Origin: Moniliella sp. 'wahieum'
Lineage: Eukaryota; Basidiomycota; Moniliellomycetes; Moniliellales; Moniliellaceae
Direction of reading: 5' to 3'
Length of the DNA stretch: 64,000 bases
Assembly: GCA_003971905.1 (NCBI GenBank)
Contig: RSEE01000055.1
Coordinates: forward strand, 1-64,000
The notes below the pieces were generated by a model. It was not told where the DNA came from, did no database searches, and saw only the letters and a program-made list of their open reading frames with translations. Positions 1 through 9,783 of this stretch are shown one piece after another; position 1 is the stretch's first letter, and every line of letters begins with the position of its first letter. The position numbers were made by a program, and so were the translations under genes.

Positions 1-541
1 CCCTAAGGAGGCTCGACCCATCAACCTCGCCATCAGGACGGTACCTGAAAATGGCGAGATCCGTTGCCGACCCCCGTTCCCATCACACCGCCGATTGCCA
101 AAGCTGGGCCGAAAATAGCCAGCCAGCGTGGTGGACCGGGCGTGTCCCAAGACCTGGTGGGCTGGACGGGATGAAGCGTTGTGTCGGTCGTCCTTGCTTG
201 AGGGGCAGTTTGTGTGATGGTCAGCTCTGGCTCGCGACGTGAGGGACGGCATACACGGGTTCCCTGCGGTTTTCTTCGTACGTTCATCCCCCAAACAGCC
301 GGTTGGCATGGAATGCACGAGAACCACACCCTACCCGACTGTTGTTCCTCTGGTCTACGCCAAGAGCGAGAGGAACGAGGCGATGGTGCGTGTGGATGTT
401 GATCCCGTCTCTGGGCAGGATGGGTCGGGGGCAGGGCGGGAGGGGGGAGCTGGTGGTGGCAAGAGACGCAGTCGAGCGGTGCTTACTGAACCGGTTCGTG
501 TGGGCGATACAGGCGGCGGGGGTCACGGTCACGGTCACCGG
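1..541. other. no gene recognised
   Basis: Short open frames on both strands overlap here, but none has family-like motifs or convincing exon structure. A short alternating ggtcac stretch lies at about 521-545. Confidence 0.5.
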
Positions 542-1010
542 TCACCGGAGCAGGATTGAATATTGATTGTACGATTGAAACTTGAAACGATCCTGTGGCG
601 GGTGAACCAACAAGCCGCTGGCGCCTCCTGACACGGCCAAGTTGAACTGATTCCTTCTCCATCTTTCCACCACCTCCTTCTCATCCGCCTTGCCCACCGC
701 CTGGGGGTCTTGGCGGATCATGTCGCTTGCCGTGATGCGCGTGAACCAGGCAGGTGGGAACTTGTGTCACACCGACAGCTCAGGCGCGCACGCACTAAGC
801 CGGCAGCCGGAGAGCTGTGCTCCGCCCAAAGTGGGGCTGCCCATCGGAGCAGACAAAAACGCTGACTCGATCCCAAGCAGCTTGACCCACCAAAACCACT
901 GCCCTGAGGACGGAGGGCGCAAAGGCAACTAAAGCCAATGCCAGCGCCAAGCCGAGCCAAAACCAAATGCATCGCCCTTCGGGCGTGGCCTCGACGACGG
1001 CGTAAGGAGT
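542..1010 (-). CDS. possible small membrane protein, DUF1772-like C-terminal part
   Basis: This is a candidate gene end, not a firm call. A minus-strand exon reads open from an AG at 761-762 to a TGA at 542-544 (about 72 codons) and has coding-like composition, including EKEVVERWRRNQFN. Upstream on the same strand, at about 905-968, is a hydrophobic stretch IWFWLGLALALALVAFAPS, which would form a membrane helix. A hydrophobic helix, then an FTRIT segment, then acidic residues and RWRR resembles the end of DUF1772 small membrane proteins. The intron donor between the two parts and the true start are not resolved. It could also be a chance open frame. Confidence 0.3.
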
Positions 1011-1798
1011 GGCGGCCGGTTTGACACCTTAAATCTTAAGCTCACTCGCCGTGCCTCCCATCTTATCCATCAAGCCGTTCGGCTCCGACCGTCGTCTAGA
1101 GAGGGGGTCGGCGGTTGTGTGCGCACCGGCCTAGCGCAGCGTTAGCCACCGGCTACATTGGTGTGTTCACTGGTATTTGCATTTGCCCATCGGCGGGCTC
1201 GACTCGCCTCCTGCTCTCATTCTCTCGTACCGACCCTCGCTCACAGGCGAAACTGGATCATCCGTGTGGGACGGTGTTTGCCCAACTGGAGGGCCGGGAA
1301 ACCCCGCCACTGGGCTTGCCTTCTGTGGCCATCTGGTCAGACCCACTGAGCTCGGCGATACGTCTTATAGTACTGCCTTTCATGGTACCCACCCTGCTCG
1401 GGGAATACAATGGATCTACAGGGGCGCACGATGCTACTGATGTTGGCTAGCCCCGCCACCCGTGGAACCAACCGGTGGGATCCGTCCTGGAAGTGGTACC
1501 TACTGGAAAACATGTTCGAACCAAGGCGCTTGACGCCCGCTTGTACCATGTAGAAGTAAGCGAATGGCGGCACCTCCAGGACGCTGGAGAATGGAGGCGC
1601 TGATTTACTGTTGGTGCGCGCTGCGCGCTGTTAACCACCCTGAATACTAGGCCCGCATACTGTGCCTTTTCCGCTCCCCTGCCAGTATCAGGAGATGGGT
1701 ATGGGCGGACGGGCGAGCTGATCTGCCAGCGAAAGCGGCGCGAAGCTGGTCAAGCAGAGGCAGAAGTAAAGAGGCATAGTTGTTGGGCCCAAAAAGAA
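1011..1798. other. intergenic, nothing recognised
   Basis: No conserved motif or exon-like frame is seen on either strand. The AT-richer stretch next to the tRNA contains its 3' flank, with a run of A at 1791-1795 that gives a T run after the tRNA on the minus strand. Confidence 0.5.
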
Positions 1799-1893
1799 TG
1801 CTTCAAAGGGGAATCGAACCCCTGTCACATCGATGTCTCACAGGCACTAGGGCTGTCTGGCAACGATGTAGTATACCACTAACCCATTGAAGC
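1799..1893 (-). tRNA. tRNA-Gly (GCC) with intron
   Basis: Read on the minus strand, the acceptor halves GCTTCAA (1887-1893) and TTGAAGC (1800-1806) pair perfectly. The T arm is AGGGG-TTCGATT-CCCCT and the anticodon stem is CATCG/CGATG. The anticodon loop reads TTGCCA, giving anticodon GCC. About 24 nt between the base after the anticodon and the 3' stem half is a canonical-position intron. A run of five T follows the 3' end on the minus strand and fits a Pol III terminator. Confidence 0.87.
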
Positions 1894-2159
1894 GTGATGT
1901 CATTGATTGGAATTTATTCGATACGCCGTGAACGGTGTCAGTAACGTTTGTAACATGTAACCGGTAACCCCTGTAGCTGCGACGCTTGCGCTGCGTCGGG
2001 ACGGTCGAAGCACTGGGCCGCCGCCGAGGGTGGTGGTGGTGGAGTGGCAGAGCAGTCGCATGTGCTAAAGCGGCGCAGGCGGGATGGATGAGGCAGGGCA
2101 GAGTGCGGGAGCGTCGCACGCGGCCGCAACAGCATGCGGTGGCTTGTGCGCGCTAGAAC

Positions 2160-5100
2160 ATGGTTCAACGGGCACCCGATAGGCGAGCATGCGCATCACC
2201 CATGCCGGGCAGGGCGATGGGGGATCGGCCGCAGCGGCGTGGTTGGGAGGATGGATGGACGGGTGGATGGACGGGTGGATGGACGGTTGCGTGCGCTCCC
2301 CCCCCATCGCCATGGCCGCGCACACGCCCGCCGAGCCAGCGCCGACCGGCCGCTCGGAGGCGCACAGCTCGCCACATCCTCCGCTCCTTCGAGCACATGC
2401 ACCACTACCTCCACACCCAGCCCACGCCCACCCCGCCCCCAAGCCCACCCCTGCGCTCGACCTCGAGCAGCACAGCTCCGTCACCTCCTGGGCCGCCCAC
2501 CACGCGCCGCCCCGCCCGCCCTCGCTCCCTGCCCCGCCCTCGCTCCCTGCCCCGCCCTCGCTCCCTGCCCCGCCCCCGCCCCGCCCCCGCCCCAGCCCCA
2601 GCCAGCCGCCCCCTGCCGCAAGCGACGAGCACCACATCCATCCGCCGCGTCCCCGCCGGCCCCGGCAAGCGCGCCACCACCAAGGTCACCACCACCATCC
2701 ACATCCACCCGCCCCGCAAACACGCCCACGACAAGCCTGCCTCTCCTCCCGATGCGCCTCCCCCCGCTGCGGTCAAGTCGCCTGTTCCGTCAGCCAAGGC
2801 CGAGTCGGTCAAGCTGCCCTCCGCGTCGCCCAAGGCACCACCCTCCTCAGTCCGAGCCCCTCCCTCGGTCACGCCCGCTCCTTCCAAGGCAGCCTCTGTC
2901 AAATCGGCGTCAAGTAAGCAACCCTCAGTCGACGCCCCCGTGGTCCAGTCGCCTCCAGCGTCGGCCAGGCCCGCGGCTGCTTCTGTCAAAGCCCCTCCTT
3001 CGGTTACCTCGGTTCCAGCGACCTCGCACAAGGAGCCGTCCATCAAAGCTGCATCTGTCAAGGCGCCTTCCGTGCAAGCTGCTTCGTCCAAGGCGGCATC
3101 TGTACACGCTGCTTCGGTCAAGGCGCCCTCGGTAAAAGCCGTTTCGGCAAAGGATCTCTCTACCAAATCAGCCTCAGTCAAGTCCCCAGCAGCGTCCGTA
3201 AAATCGCACCCTGCATCTGTCAAGGCAGCCTCCTCGGCCAAGCCTTCCGCTAAAGAGCCCTCCGTCACAGTCATTGTGGTCCATGATAACCCTGGTTCGG
3301 CCAAGGTTGCCTCGGTCAAGTCCCAAACACCCCCGCCCTCGGTCAAAGGAAAACCCTCTTCGGCCAAGTCGGTGCCCCCTTCCGTAAAGGCGGACACCAA
3401 GCCCGCGTCTGTCAAGTCGAATCCGCGCTCGTTGCACGACACTCCCAAGGCTCCCTCGCTGTCCCAGTCTGTCTCGAACAAGTCTGTCTCGAACAAATCT
3501 GCCTCGGGGGCCAAACCGGCATCGGTAGCCCTTGAGCCTGTGAAGGAGGAGCCACCCAAGCCTGTTGTGCCATCAGTAAAGTCGCTCCACCTCCCAACCA
3601 GGTCTTTGTCGGACAAGTCTTCGAACAAGACCTCGGCCAAGCCATCGGTCGCTCCCTCGGCGGTCCAAGCCGAGCCCATGGATAAGAAGGTTGTGTTTGT
3701 TGCGGAAAGTCGTGGCCCGCCCTCCCTGTTGTCCAACAGCACAAGCGCCAGCACCAAAATCGTTCGCAAACGAATTTGCATCCTCTTTGACGGCGGCCAC
3801 CACTCGCGTCTCTCTGTCCGTCCGGTCAATACGGATGGGGCGCCGACGTCATCGGGGGGCAATAGTTACTTTACCAACATTGCCTTACTTTCCCAAACGC
3901 TCAAGCCCTATGCGAACAAGACTGACCAAGAAAGCTACCGGGTCCCTCAGGTGTCGCTTTACCTCCCTGACATTGAGGCCAGGACCAGCCAAGGGGGCAC
4001 CCGAGATGGTACGTCTACCGCGCTACCCTGATCGTGTTGTCATTCATCTTCTAACGTGTATGTTTTTTCCAGGCGTCGAGCTGAACGTCGAGACGGCCTG
4101 GGCGTTTCTCTCCGACAACTACCTGCCCGGAGACGAGTTGTTCCTCTTTGGCTTTTCCCGAGGCGCTGTGGCAGCACGGGTGCTAGCTGGCTTGATCAGC
4201 TGGGGTGGGATTCTACCCAAATCGCAAGCTGTCTTTATCAAACCCATCTGGGAAGCCTACCTGCGTCGTCGGCCTTCCAAGCCGGCCACACTTGTGCATG
4301 CCGCCCAGACGCTTCACCATGCCACGGGTCTTTGGCCCCATCCCTCTGCCACCAGTTCGGACCGGATTTCCTCCATAGTCCAGGCCACCGGCACCACCGA
4401 ACCGCTCACCCCGCACGTGGCGCACGTCAAAATCAAGGTGATCGGGGTGTTTGACACGGTGGTTCCCCGTGGATGGCTGGATCGGCTGGCGTTCTTTGAT
4501 CCGGGTCTGGGAAAAGGGGTGGAACATGCGTTCCAAGCCCTGGCCTTGGGCGAGGGGAGGGGCCGCGCGCGGCCGGCCTTGTGGCATCAGTCCCCCTCGG
4601 CGGCCGACTCGCAAGTTCTGCGCCAAACCTGGTTCCAGGGTGCGCACGCTGACGTGGGTGGCGGGTACAACCACCATGGCTTGTCGGACATTGCGCTTGG
4701 GTGGATGGTAGCGCTCTTGACGGATCATCGGCAGGGGGCGATGCTGAGCTTTGATTTGCGCCGCCTCAAGCGTCTACAAGATGAACGGGTGGCGTGGGCG
4801 AAACAGGATGAGCATCGGCCGCGGTCGCTGGACGAGACGAGACGAAATGTCGGGGACGACGCGCTGCCATCGAAAGCGATGACCAAGTGGCAGGCCATGG
4901 ACCCACACGGGTACCGAGGCGAAGCGATCCATCACTCGGTCGTAGTCAGTGGAAAGTACGACCAGCACCGGTCTCCCCAATTTGAGTTGCTGCGCCACCA
5001 AAACCCAGAGTACCTCGCCACGCTCTGGGCCGAAGCCTCGGACCCAGCCAGCCTCCTGCCCACCGAACGCTATCTACGTTGGGCGGGGGGCGAACCGACG

Positions 5101-5745
5101 CTGGCGCGCTCCAGCTCCCGGCTCTCTCTTGCTCGCACCCTCTCCAACTTGTCCACCCACTCTCGTCGATCGACAGACGCGCGTGGGCGCGACGGATCGC
5201 GGCGCCTGTCGTTTCACAACTTGCGTCGGAGCCGGAGCCGGAACCGCACCCGCAGCCCAAGTCAAAGCCGGTCCAAATCCGCCTCGCCGCCCGTGGCACA
5301 TGGCTGGTCCGCATTACCTCGCGCTCGCGGGCCTCTCACCCGGTGGGAACGGGGACCCGACAAAGCCGAGTCCGGACGACGAAAAAGGTGAGAAAGGGCA
5401 AGAGGAACCAATGGCTGCTACGCCTGCGCCTGCCCGCGCCCCTTCCCGTCGCTCCAAGTTATCTCGGGGTTTGGCGCACCACCCTTCACGCGCCACCGCC
5501 GGGCTGTTTCCGACGCCACGCCGACAGCGGCAGAGAAGGTGGGGGAGCCTAGCTCGGGTGCGGTCGCCACGACCGAACCACCGGCGGGGCCATCAGCGGA
5601 CAAGGCCGAAACCAGTCCCCCTGCCACTGCCACGGATCCCGCGGCGGCTGCTCCTGCCAAGGGCGAGGGCGAGCGCTGGATCATCTCGGTGCGCAAACCG
5701 TCGTGGCGCGCGCTGCGTCGGCCTCGACCTGCCGATGCGGCCTGA
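2160..5745 (+). CDS. DUF2235 alpha/beta-hydrolase with long Ser-Val-Lys repeat N-terminus
   Basis: The C-terminal half is a DUF2235 domain (Tle1-like alpha/beta hydrolase fold, substrate unknown in fungi). It contains ICILFDGG, the nucleophile-elbow motif GFSRGA near 4150-4165, GVFDTV, and WFQGAHADVGGGY near 4630-4668. An intron at 4009-4072 (GTACGT, branch CTAAC, CAG) joins the two halves in frame. Before the domain lie about 500 residues of low complexity: three RSLPRP copies (2521-2574), then many SVKA/ASVKS-type units (about 2780-3430). The first ATG is at 2160; an ATG at 2397 may be the real start. The tail is RS-rich. It drifts through three successive missing-base frame changes after about 5270; following them gives a stop at 5743-5745, while the unshifted frame stops at 5389-5391. 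Any lipid or ester substrate is unknown. Confidence 0.8.
2253..2290. repeat. 12-bp tandem repeat (ggatggacgggt)
   Basis: About three copies of a 12-bp unit lie in the 5' part of the DUF2235 gene. If translation starts at 2160 it encodes repeated GWTG; if it starts at 2397 it is 5' leader. Confidence 0.8.
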
Positions 5746-6535
5746 AGATGCTTGAAGCTTGAAGCTTGAAGCTGGAATCTGGGATCTGGAATTTGGTACG
5801 GTAGGGCGACCCTCGCTGTCGCTTTGGACGGGTCGCCCGGGTTTTGTTAGTATGAACGGATCTGCGTTGCTATATACTGCTTCTCATATAGGCCAGGCCG
5901 TTTGTCTTGTAGGTTGATTTGATTCCTCTGTCCGCATAGGCTCGCAGGAATAGCCGCTGTGAAACGCAAGGCAGAGGGTAGAGGTGCACGCAACTTGAAG
6001 GGACCAACGGGGCGCGCGAGTGGAGATTCGTTCCTGCTGACATCTGTCCTCCTATAGCGTAATGATGCAGAAGGAGCGGCGGGGAAAAAATCACGCCGTC
6101 GCGTCTAGATGCAGTAGGCTTGGAAATACGCCCAAATAGTAGTAGTACTGGCTGGTCTCGACGCGAGTCCAACCTTCCATCCCACTGCTCGACCAGTCTA
6201 ATAAGACCAAGTTTCCTGTCGACACCGGATCGAAGGTTTTTACAGCGGGGGGATTTGATGTTTGATGGGTGGCTACGTTGTCTACTCTGCCTTTGTATGC
6301 TGTAGTTTGGTCGTGGCGGGGTCCGGTTCGCTGTTGGCTCTTGCCAGCGACCTCGAGCTGAGCCTACAACAATTTTCCCGCTAAGCCTGCCTACCAGCCA
6401 GAAATACCTGAGAACCAATACATCGAGCCATGCATGTCCTGCCGGTCGCGTCAGGGGCGATGTCGGAGAGGAGAGAGAAGAAACGGAGCCCAAGGCGGAA
6501 ATAGAAGAAGAAAACAGCCTTTGTTGGGATAGAGT
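5746..6535. other. intergenic between DUF2235 gene and RRS1
   Basis: It starts with a GCTTGAA heptamer repeat (5750-5775). The rest contains no recognisable exon and holds the 3' flanks of two convergent genes. Confidence 0.6.
5750..5775. repeat. heptamer tandem repeat (GCTTGAA)x3
   Basis: Three exact 7-bp copies follow directly on the DUF2235 stop codon. The same unit recurs at 19875-19895 and 37697-37717. Confidence 0.9.
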
Positions 6536-7613
6536 TTACCTCCTGCTCTTTTTGGCGCGTGGTCCATCCGCCTGTTCGGCCAGGGCGGCAGTGCCGTGCC
6601 CGCCCGACGCATGCTTGATCGCTTTCCGCACATTGATCTCGGGTGCGGTCTTGTTAGCCTTGCGGTCCATGCGGCCCAGGACCTCCATCTGGGCCGAGCG
6701 TTCGGCCGAGCCCGGCTTTTCGTTCGGGGCAAACTTGCGCTTAATACCCTTGACGCGGGCATCGTCGCCCTTGAGTTTGCGGTCAAAGTTGCCGAGGGAA
6801 GCGGTGGAGCGCTTGGTGCGCAACAAGTCGCCTTCGAGGTGGCGTTTGTGCGCCTCGCGTGCGGCCAGACGCTTGTTTTTCTCCGTCTCGGCTTGGGCGG
6901 CGGAGGAGGCGGTGGCCTGGGCGCGCTCGATGTTCTTGAGTCGCTTCTTTTCGTTGGTTGCCTTGCGTTCCTTGCGCTCCTTCTTGGCCTCTGCGCGCGG
7001 GTTAAAGTCGGGATCTGCACAGACACAACAACATTACACAGGTCAGCAACGGAGGGCGCTCAGTCGAGGCAGGAAAGGGTGGCTAAGCGCCGAGAAAAGA
7101 TGGGGGACATACCAGCGTTGGCCGGCACTTCATGCAGCCATTGTTCTTCCGCATCCTTGTTGGCACCACGGAAGCCCCAGCGGTTGACCCATTCCTTCTT
7201 CTCCTCGTCCCAGACTTTGCGATCCTTCTTGCTGTGCGAAATGCCCTTTTCGCGAGCAAACTCCCACTTGGTCAAGGGCTTGCCGCCGGCCTTGGGCAGC
7301 GGCTTCTCGCGCGGTTCGCTGACCCGGTCCGCAGGCAAGATGGGCGGGAGGGTGACCAGCGGGCCGTACTCGGGGTGGGGGGTGTAGGGGAGAGTGAAGA
7401 CGGCATTGAGCAAGGCCTGGGTGGCATTGCGCGCGTGCGCACGCAGGTACGTCTCGCGCTCGTCCGCGGCGAGCTTGGCCAGGTCGGGCGCGTTGGGGTC
7501 GACGGTGGTCAGGAAGCCGACATCGAGCTGGATGGGGAGCCCGCGCTGCTTGACCTCGGTCGAGGTGGAGCGGCGGGCGCAGACGCGGGCGCAGGATCTG
7601 CTACGGCCGACAT
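6536..7613 (-). CDS. RRS1: ribosome biogenesis regulatory protein Rrs1
   Basis: Rrs1 acts in the nucleolus with Rpf2, loading the 5S RNP into pre-60S particles. Exon 1 runs from ATG 7611-7613 and has the family core: GLPIQLDVGFLTTVDPN, EKPLPK, LTKWEFAREKGI, then VWDEEKKEWVNRWGFRGAN. An intron at 7015-7112 (GTATGT...GCAG) joins it to exon 2 (DPDFNPRAEAKKERKERKA), a Lys/Arg-rich tail ending AKKSRR at TAA 6536-6538. One frame break lies at the GGG run 7575-7577 (plus strand); with one more base the N-terminus continues smoothly into RRSTSTEVKQ. It shares a promoter region with the divergent OYE-like gene. Confidence 0.9.
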
Positions 7614-8075
7614 TCGTAGGGGGGTTGGTTGGTTGGGAGAGCGGGTGGGGCTGGCCAGGCAGCCGGCCGAGCTGGGCAGAAAAAATATTGCATTCCGAGT
7701 GGCCGGGCGGAATGGGGGGGGTGGCCATGGGGGTCACGGGGGCCACGTGATGCGTGCGGGCTGGATGTGGCCATGAGGCACGTGACATTTGACATGTGAC
7801 ATGCGATGGGCTAATCACATGGATGGGCCACGCTGGAGAGCGCGTATGGACTAAGGAGGCATCCGTGTGCGTGTACCGTCTGGCGTTGGTCGGGTGCTTG
7901 CGGCTGGCCGAGCGAGGCGAATGCATGACGGGTGCCGCGATTGAGAATCGAGAAGCGTGAGTTGGTCCGCTTTCACGCCCCGCGCTCTCGCTGCCTCCGC
8001 GTCCCCCGCCGTCCTCAGCCGCTGCCTCTGCCCGCCCCCCATCCCGCCGCCGCGACGCTGGAGCCGCCTGCGCCC
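7614..8075. promoter_or_regulatory. divergent promoter RRS1 / OYE-like gene with two CACGTG boxes
   Basis: The 462-bp spacer between two divergent starts has CACGTG at 7744-7749 and 7779-7784, plus CATGTGA and CACATGG variants within 60 bp. This is a cluster of E-box-like sites. In fungi such sites are bound by bHLH factors (Cbf1-type); the binding protein here is inferred. Confidence 0.5.
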
Positions 8076-9783
8076 ATGTCCAGTGCCCAGCAGATCGCGC
8101 TGCTCGCCGCCCCCAGACGCTGCCCATCAGCCACGCCGTCGCGCCCAACCGCTTCTTCAAGGCGCCCACCGAGGAGTACCTGTGCCAGCTGGCTGCCACC
8201 ACCGTGGCCGATGATGCCCAGCGCCCGCTCTCCATCCCGGGCCACATGCCCTCGCCCACCCACCTCGATCTGTACGCGGCGTATGCCCAGGGCGGCTGGG
8301 GCATCATCACCACGGGCAACGTCATGGTCGATCCGACCCAGCTCGGCGGCCCGCTGGACATTGTTCTGCCTCGCCTGCTGTCTGGCGCGGCGGGTGCGCT
8401 GGACGCGCACCGTGCCGGGCCTGGGGGTGTGGAGGCCGCGCGGCAGACCATTGGCCAGCTGTACGCCCAGAGCGACGGGGTGCATATATATTCCACAAGT
8501 ACGCCATGGCGCTTCGCAACCAGTCTGCCTCCCCGCCCGATGGCACGCGTCCGCTGGCTCTGATGCAGCTGAACCATGCCGGTCGCCAGAGCGGGAGGGG
8601 CATGGGCCGCGGCCTGCTAGCGCCCTCGTGGGCACCCAGTGCTGAGCGCGTTGACCCGCTCAAGGCCAGCTTGGGCGGAGGCCTACTGGGTCCGTTGGTG
8701 GCCGAAGTGGGGTTCGGCACGCCGAAAGCCATGACGTTGGACGAGATTGGAGAGATGAAACGCATGTTCCTCGCGGCGGCAGTCATGTGCCAAGCAGCGG
8801 GATTTGATGGAGTACAGTTGCACGCCGCACATGGCTACCAGTTGGCCGCCTTCCTTTCCCCCCTGACCAACAAACGTACGACCAGTACGGCGGCTCGGCC
8901 CAAAATCGGGCTCGCCTGCTGCTCGAACTGGCTCGCGAGACACGGCAGTTGCTGGGCCCGTCATTTGTCGTGGCAGTCAAGGTACGTTACGCTGACCCTC
9001 GCCTGCCCTCTTGCGGAGACCCTTATTAACCCCTCCCTCCCCCCCCTTTGCACCACCTCGAGTAGCTCAATAGTGCGGACTACGTGGCGGGAGGCTTGAG
9101 CGGAGCAAGATGCGCTTCAGACAGTAGCCTGGCTTGCTGAACTCAATGCGGTGGACTTGATCGAGGTTAGTGGAGGCACGTATGAGAGTCCTGTTTTTCT
9201 CACCTTGACCAAGGGGGCTACGAGCGCTTCCTCCCCGTCCTCAATCAAGCCCAGAGAGGCCATCTTCTTTTCGTTTGCGCACGAAAGTCATGAGGTGGTA
9301 GCGCAAGCGGCCAAGGCCGTCGGCGCTACGCCGCCCATGCTGTGCATCACGGGTGGGCTCAAGACGCGAGCCGGGATGGCAAGTGCAGTGCAAGAGGCGC
9401 ATGCCGACTTTGTGGGCATTGCCCGATACGCCACCATCTACCCTTCCTTGCCGGCTGTGCTGTTGGGGTTGGGCGGGGAAGCCCAAGCAAGCGTTCGCCC
9501 CTGGTCCGTTCCGATGCAGACCGTCTTCTCCCGCCTCACCCCGGCGCTCTTTTCGGGAGGCTGGGCGACGCAGTTTGCCGCGGCTCAAATGCGCGTGGTG
9601 GCGTTTGTGCATCGAGCCAAGGCAAGGGCCAAGGGCGGCGAACGAGTGCGCGCCGATGTCTTCCTACCCCCGGACCAAGGCGTCCCCCGTCTGGACGCAA
9701 TTGAGGCGCTGATCATCAACCTCATCCCGCCCTCGTGGGGTGGCATCTGTTCCTCCACAATTGGTTGGCCACTGGGCGGATGA
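8076..9783 (+). CDS. NADH:flavin oxidoreductase, old yellow enzyme family
   Basis: A FMN-dependent TIM-barrel ene-reductase. The start is ATG 8076 (MSSAQQIALLAAP). Family motifs in order are PNRFFKAPTEE, GWGIITTGNVMVDP, PLALMQLNHAGRQS, FDGVQLHAAHGYQL, LSPLTNKRTDQYGGS, VDLIEVSGGTYE and FVGIARY. The HAAHGY and LSPLTN motifs are active-site and FMN-binding signatures of the bacterial/fungal NADH oxidase-like OYE class. An intron lies at 8982-9065 (GTACGT, branch TTAAC, TAG). At least four single-base frame breaks occur, at the C5 run 8110-8114, the G4 run 8477-8480, about 8876, and 9102-9103; each is repaired by one extra base. The physiological substrate cannot be told from sequence. Confidence 0.88.

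Noticed and set aside
2405-3862. 485-codon open frame on the minus strand
   Set aside because: It is exactly antisense to the SVKA repeat and start of the hydrolase domain; its repetitive TEGGALTEAA-like sequence mirrors that repeat. The plus strand has the family motifs and intron.
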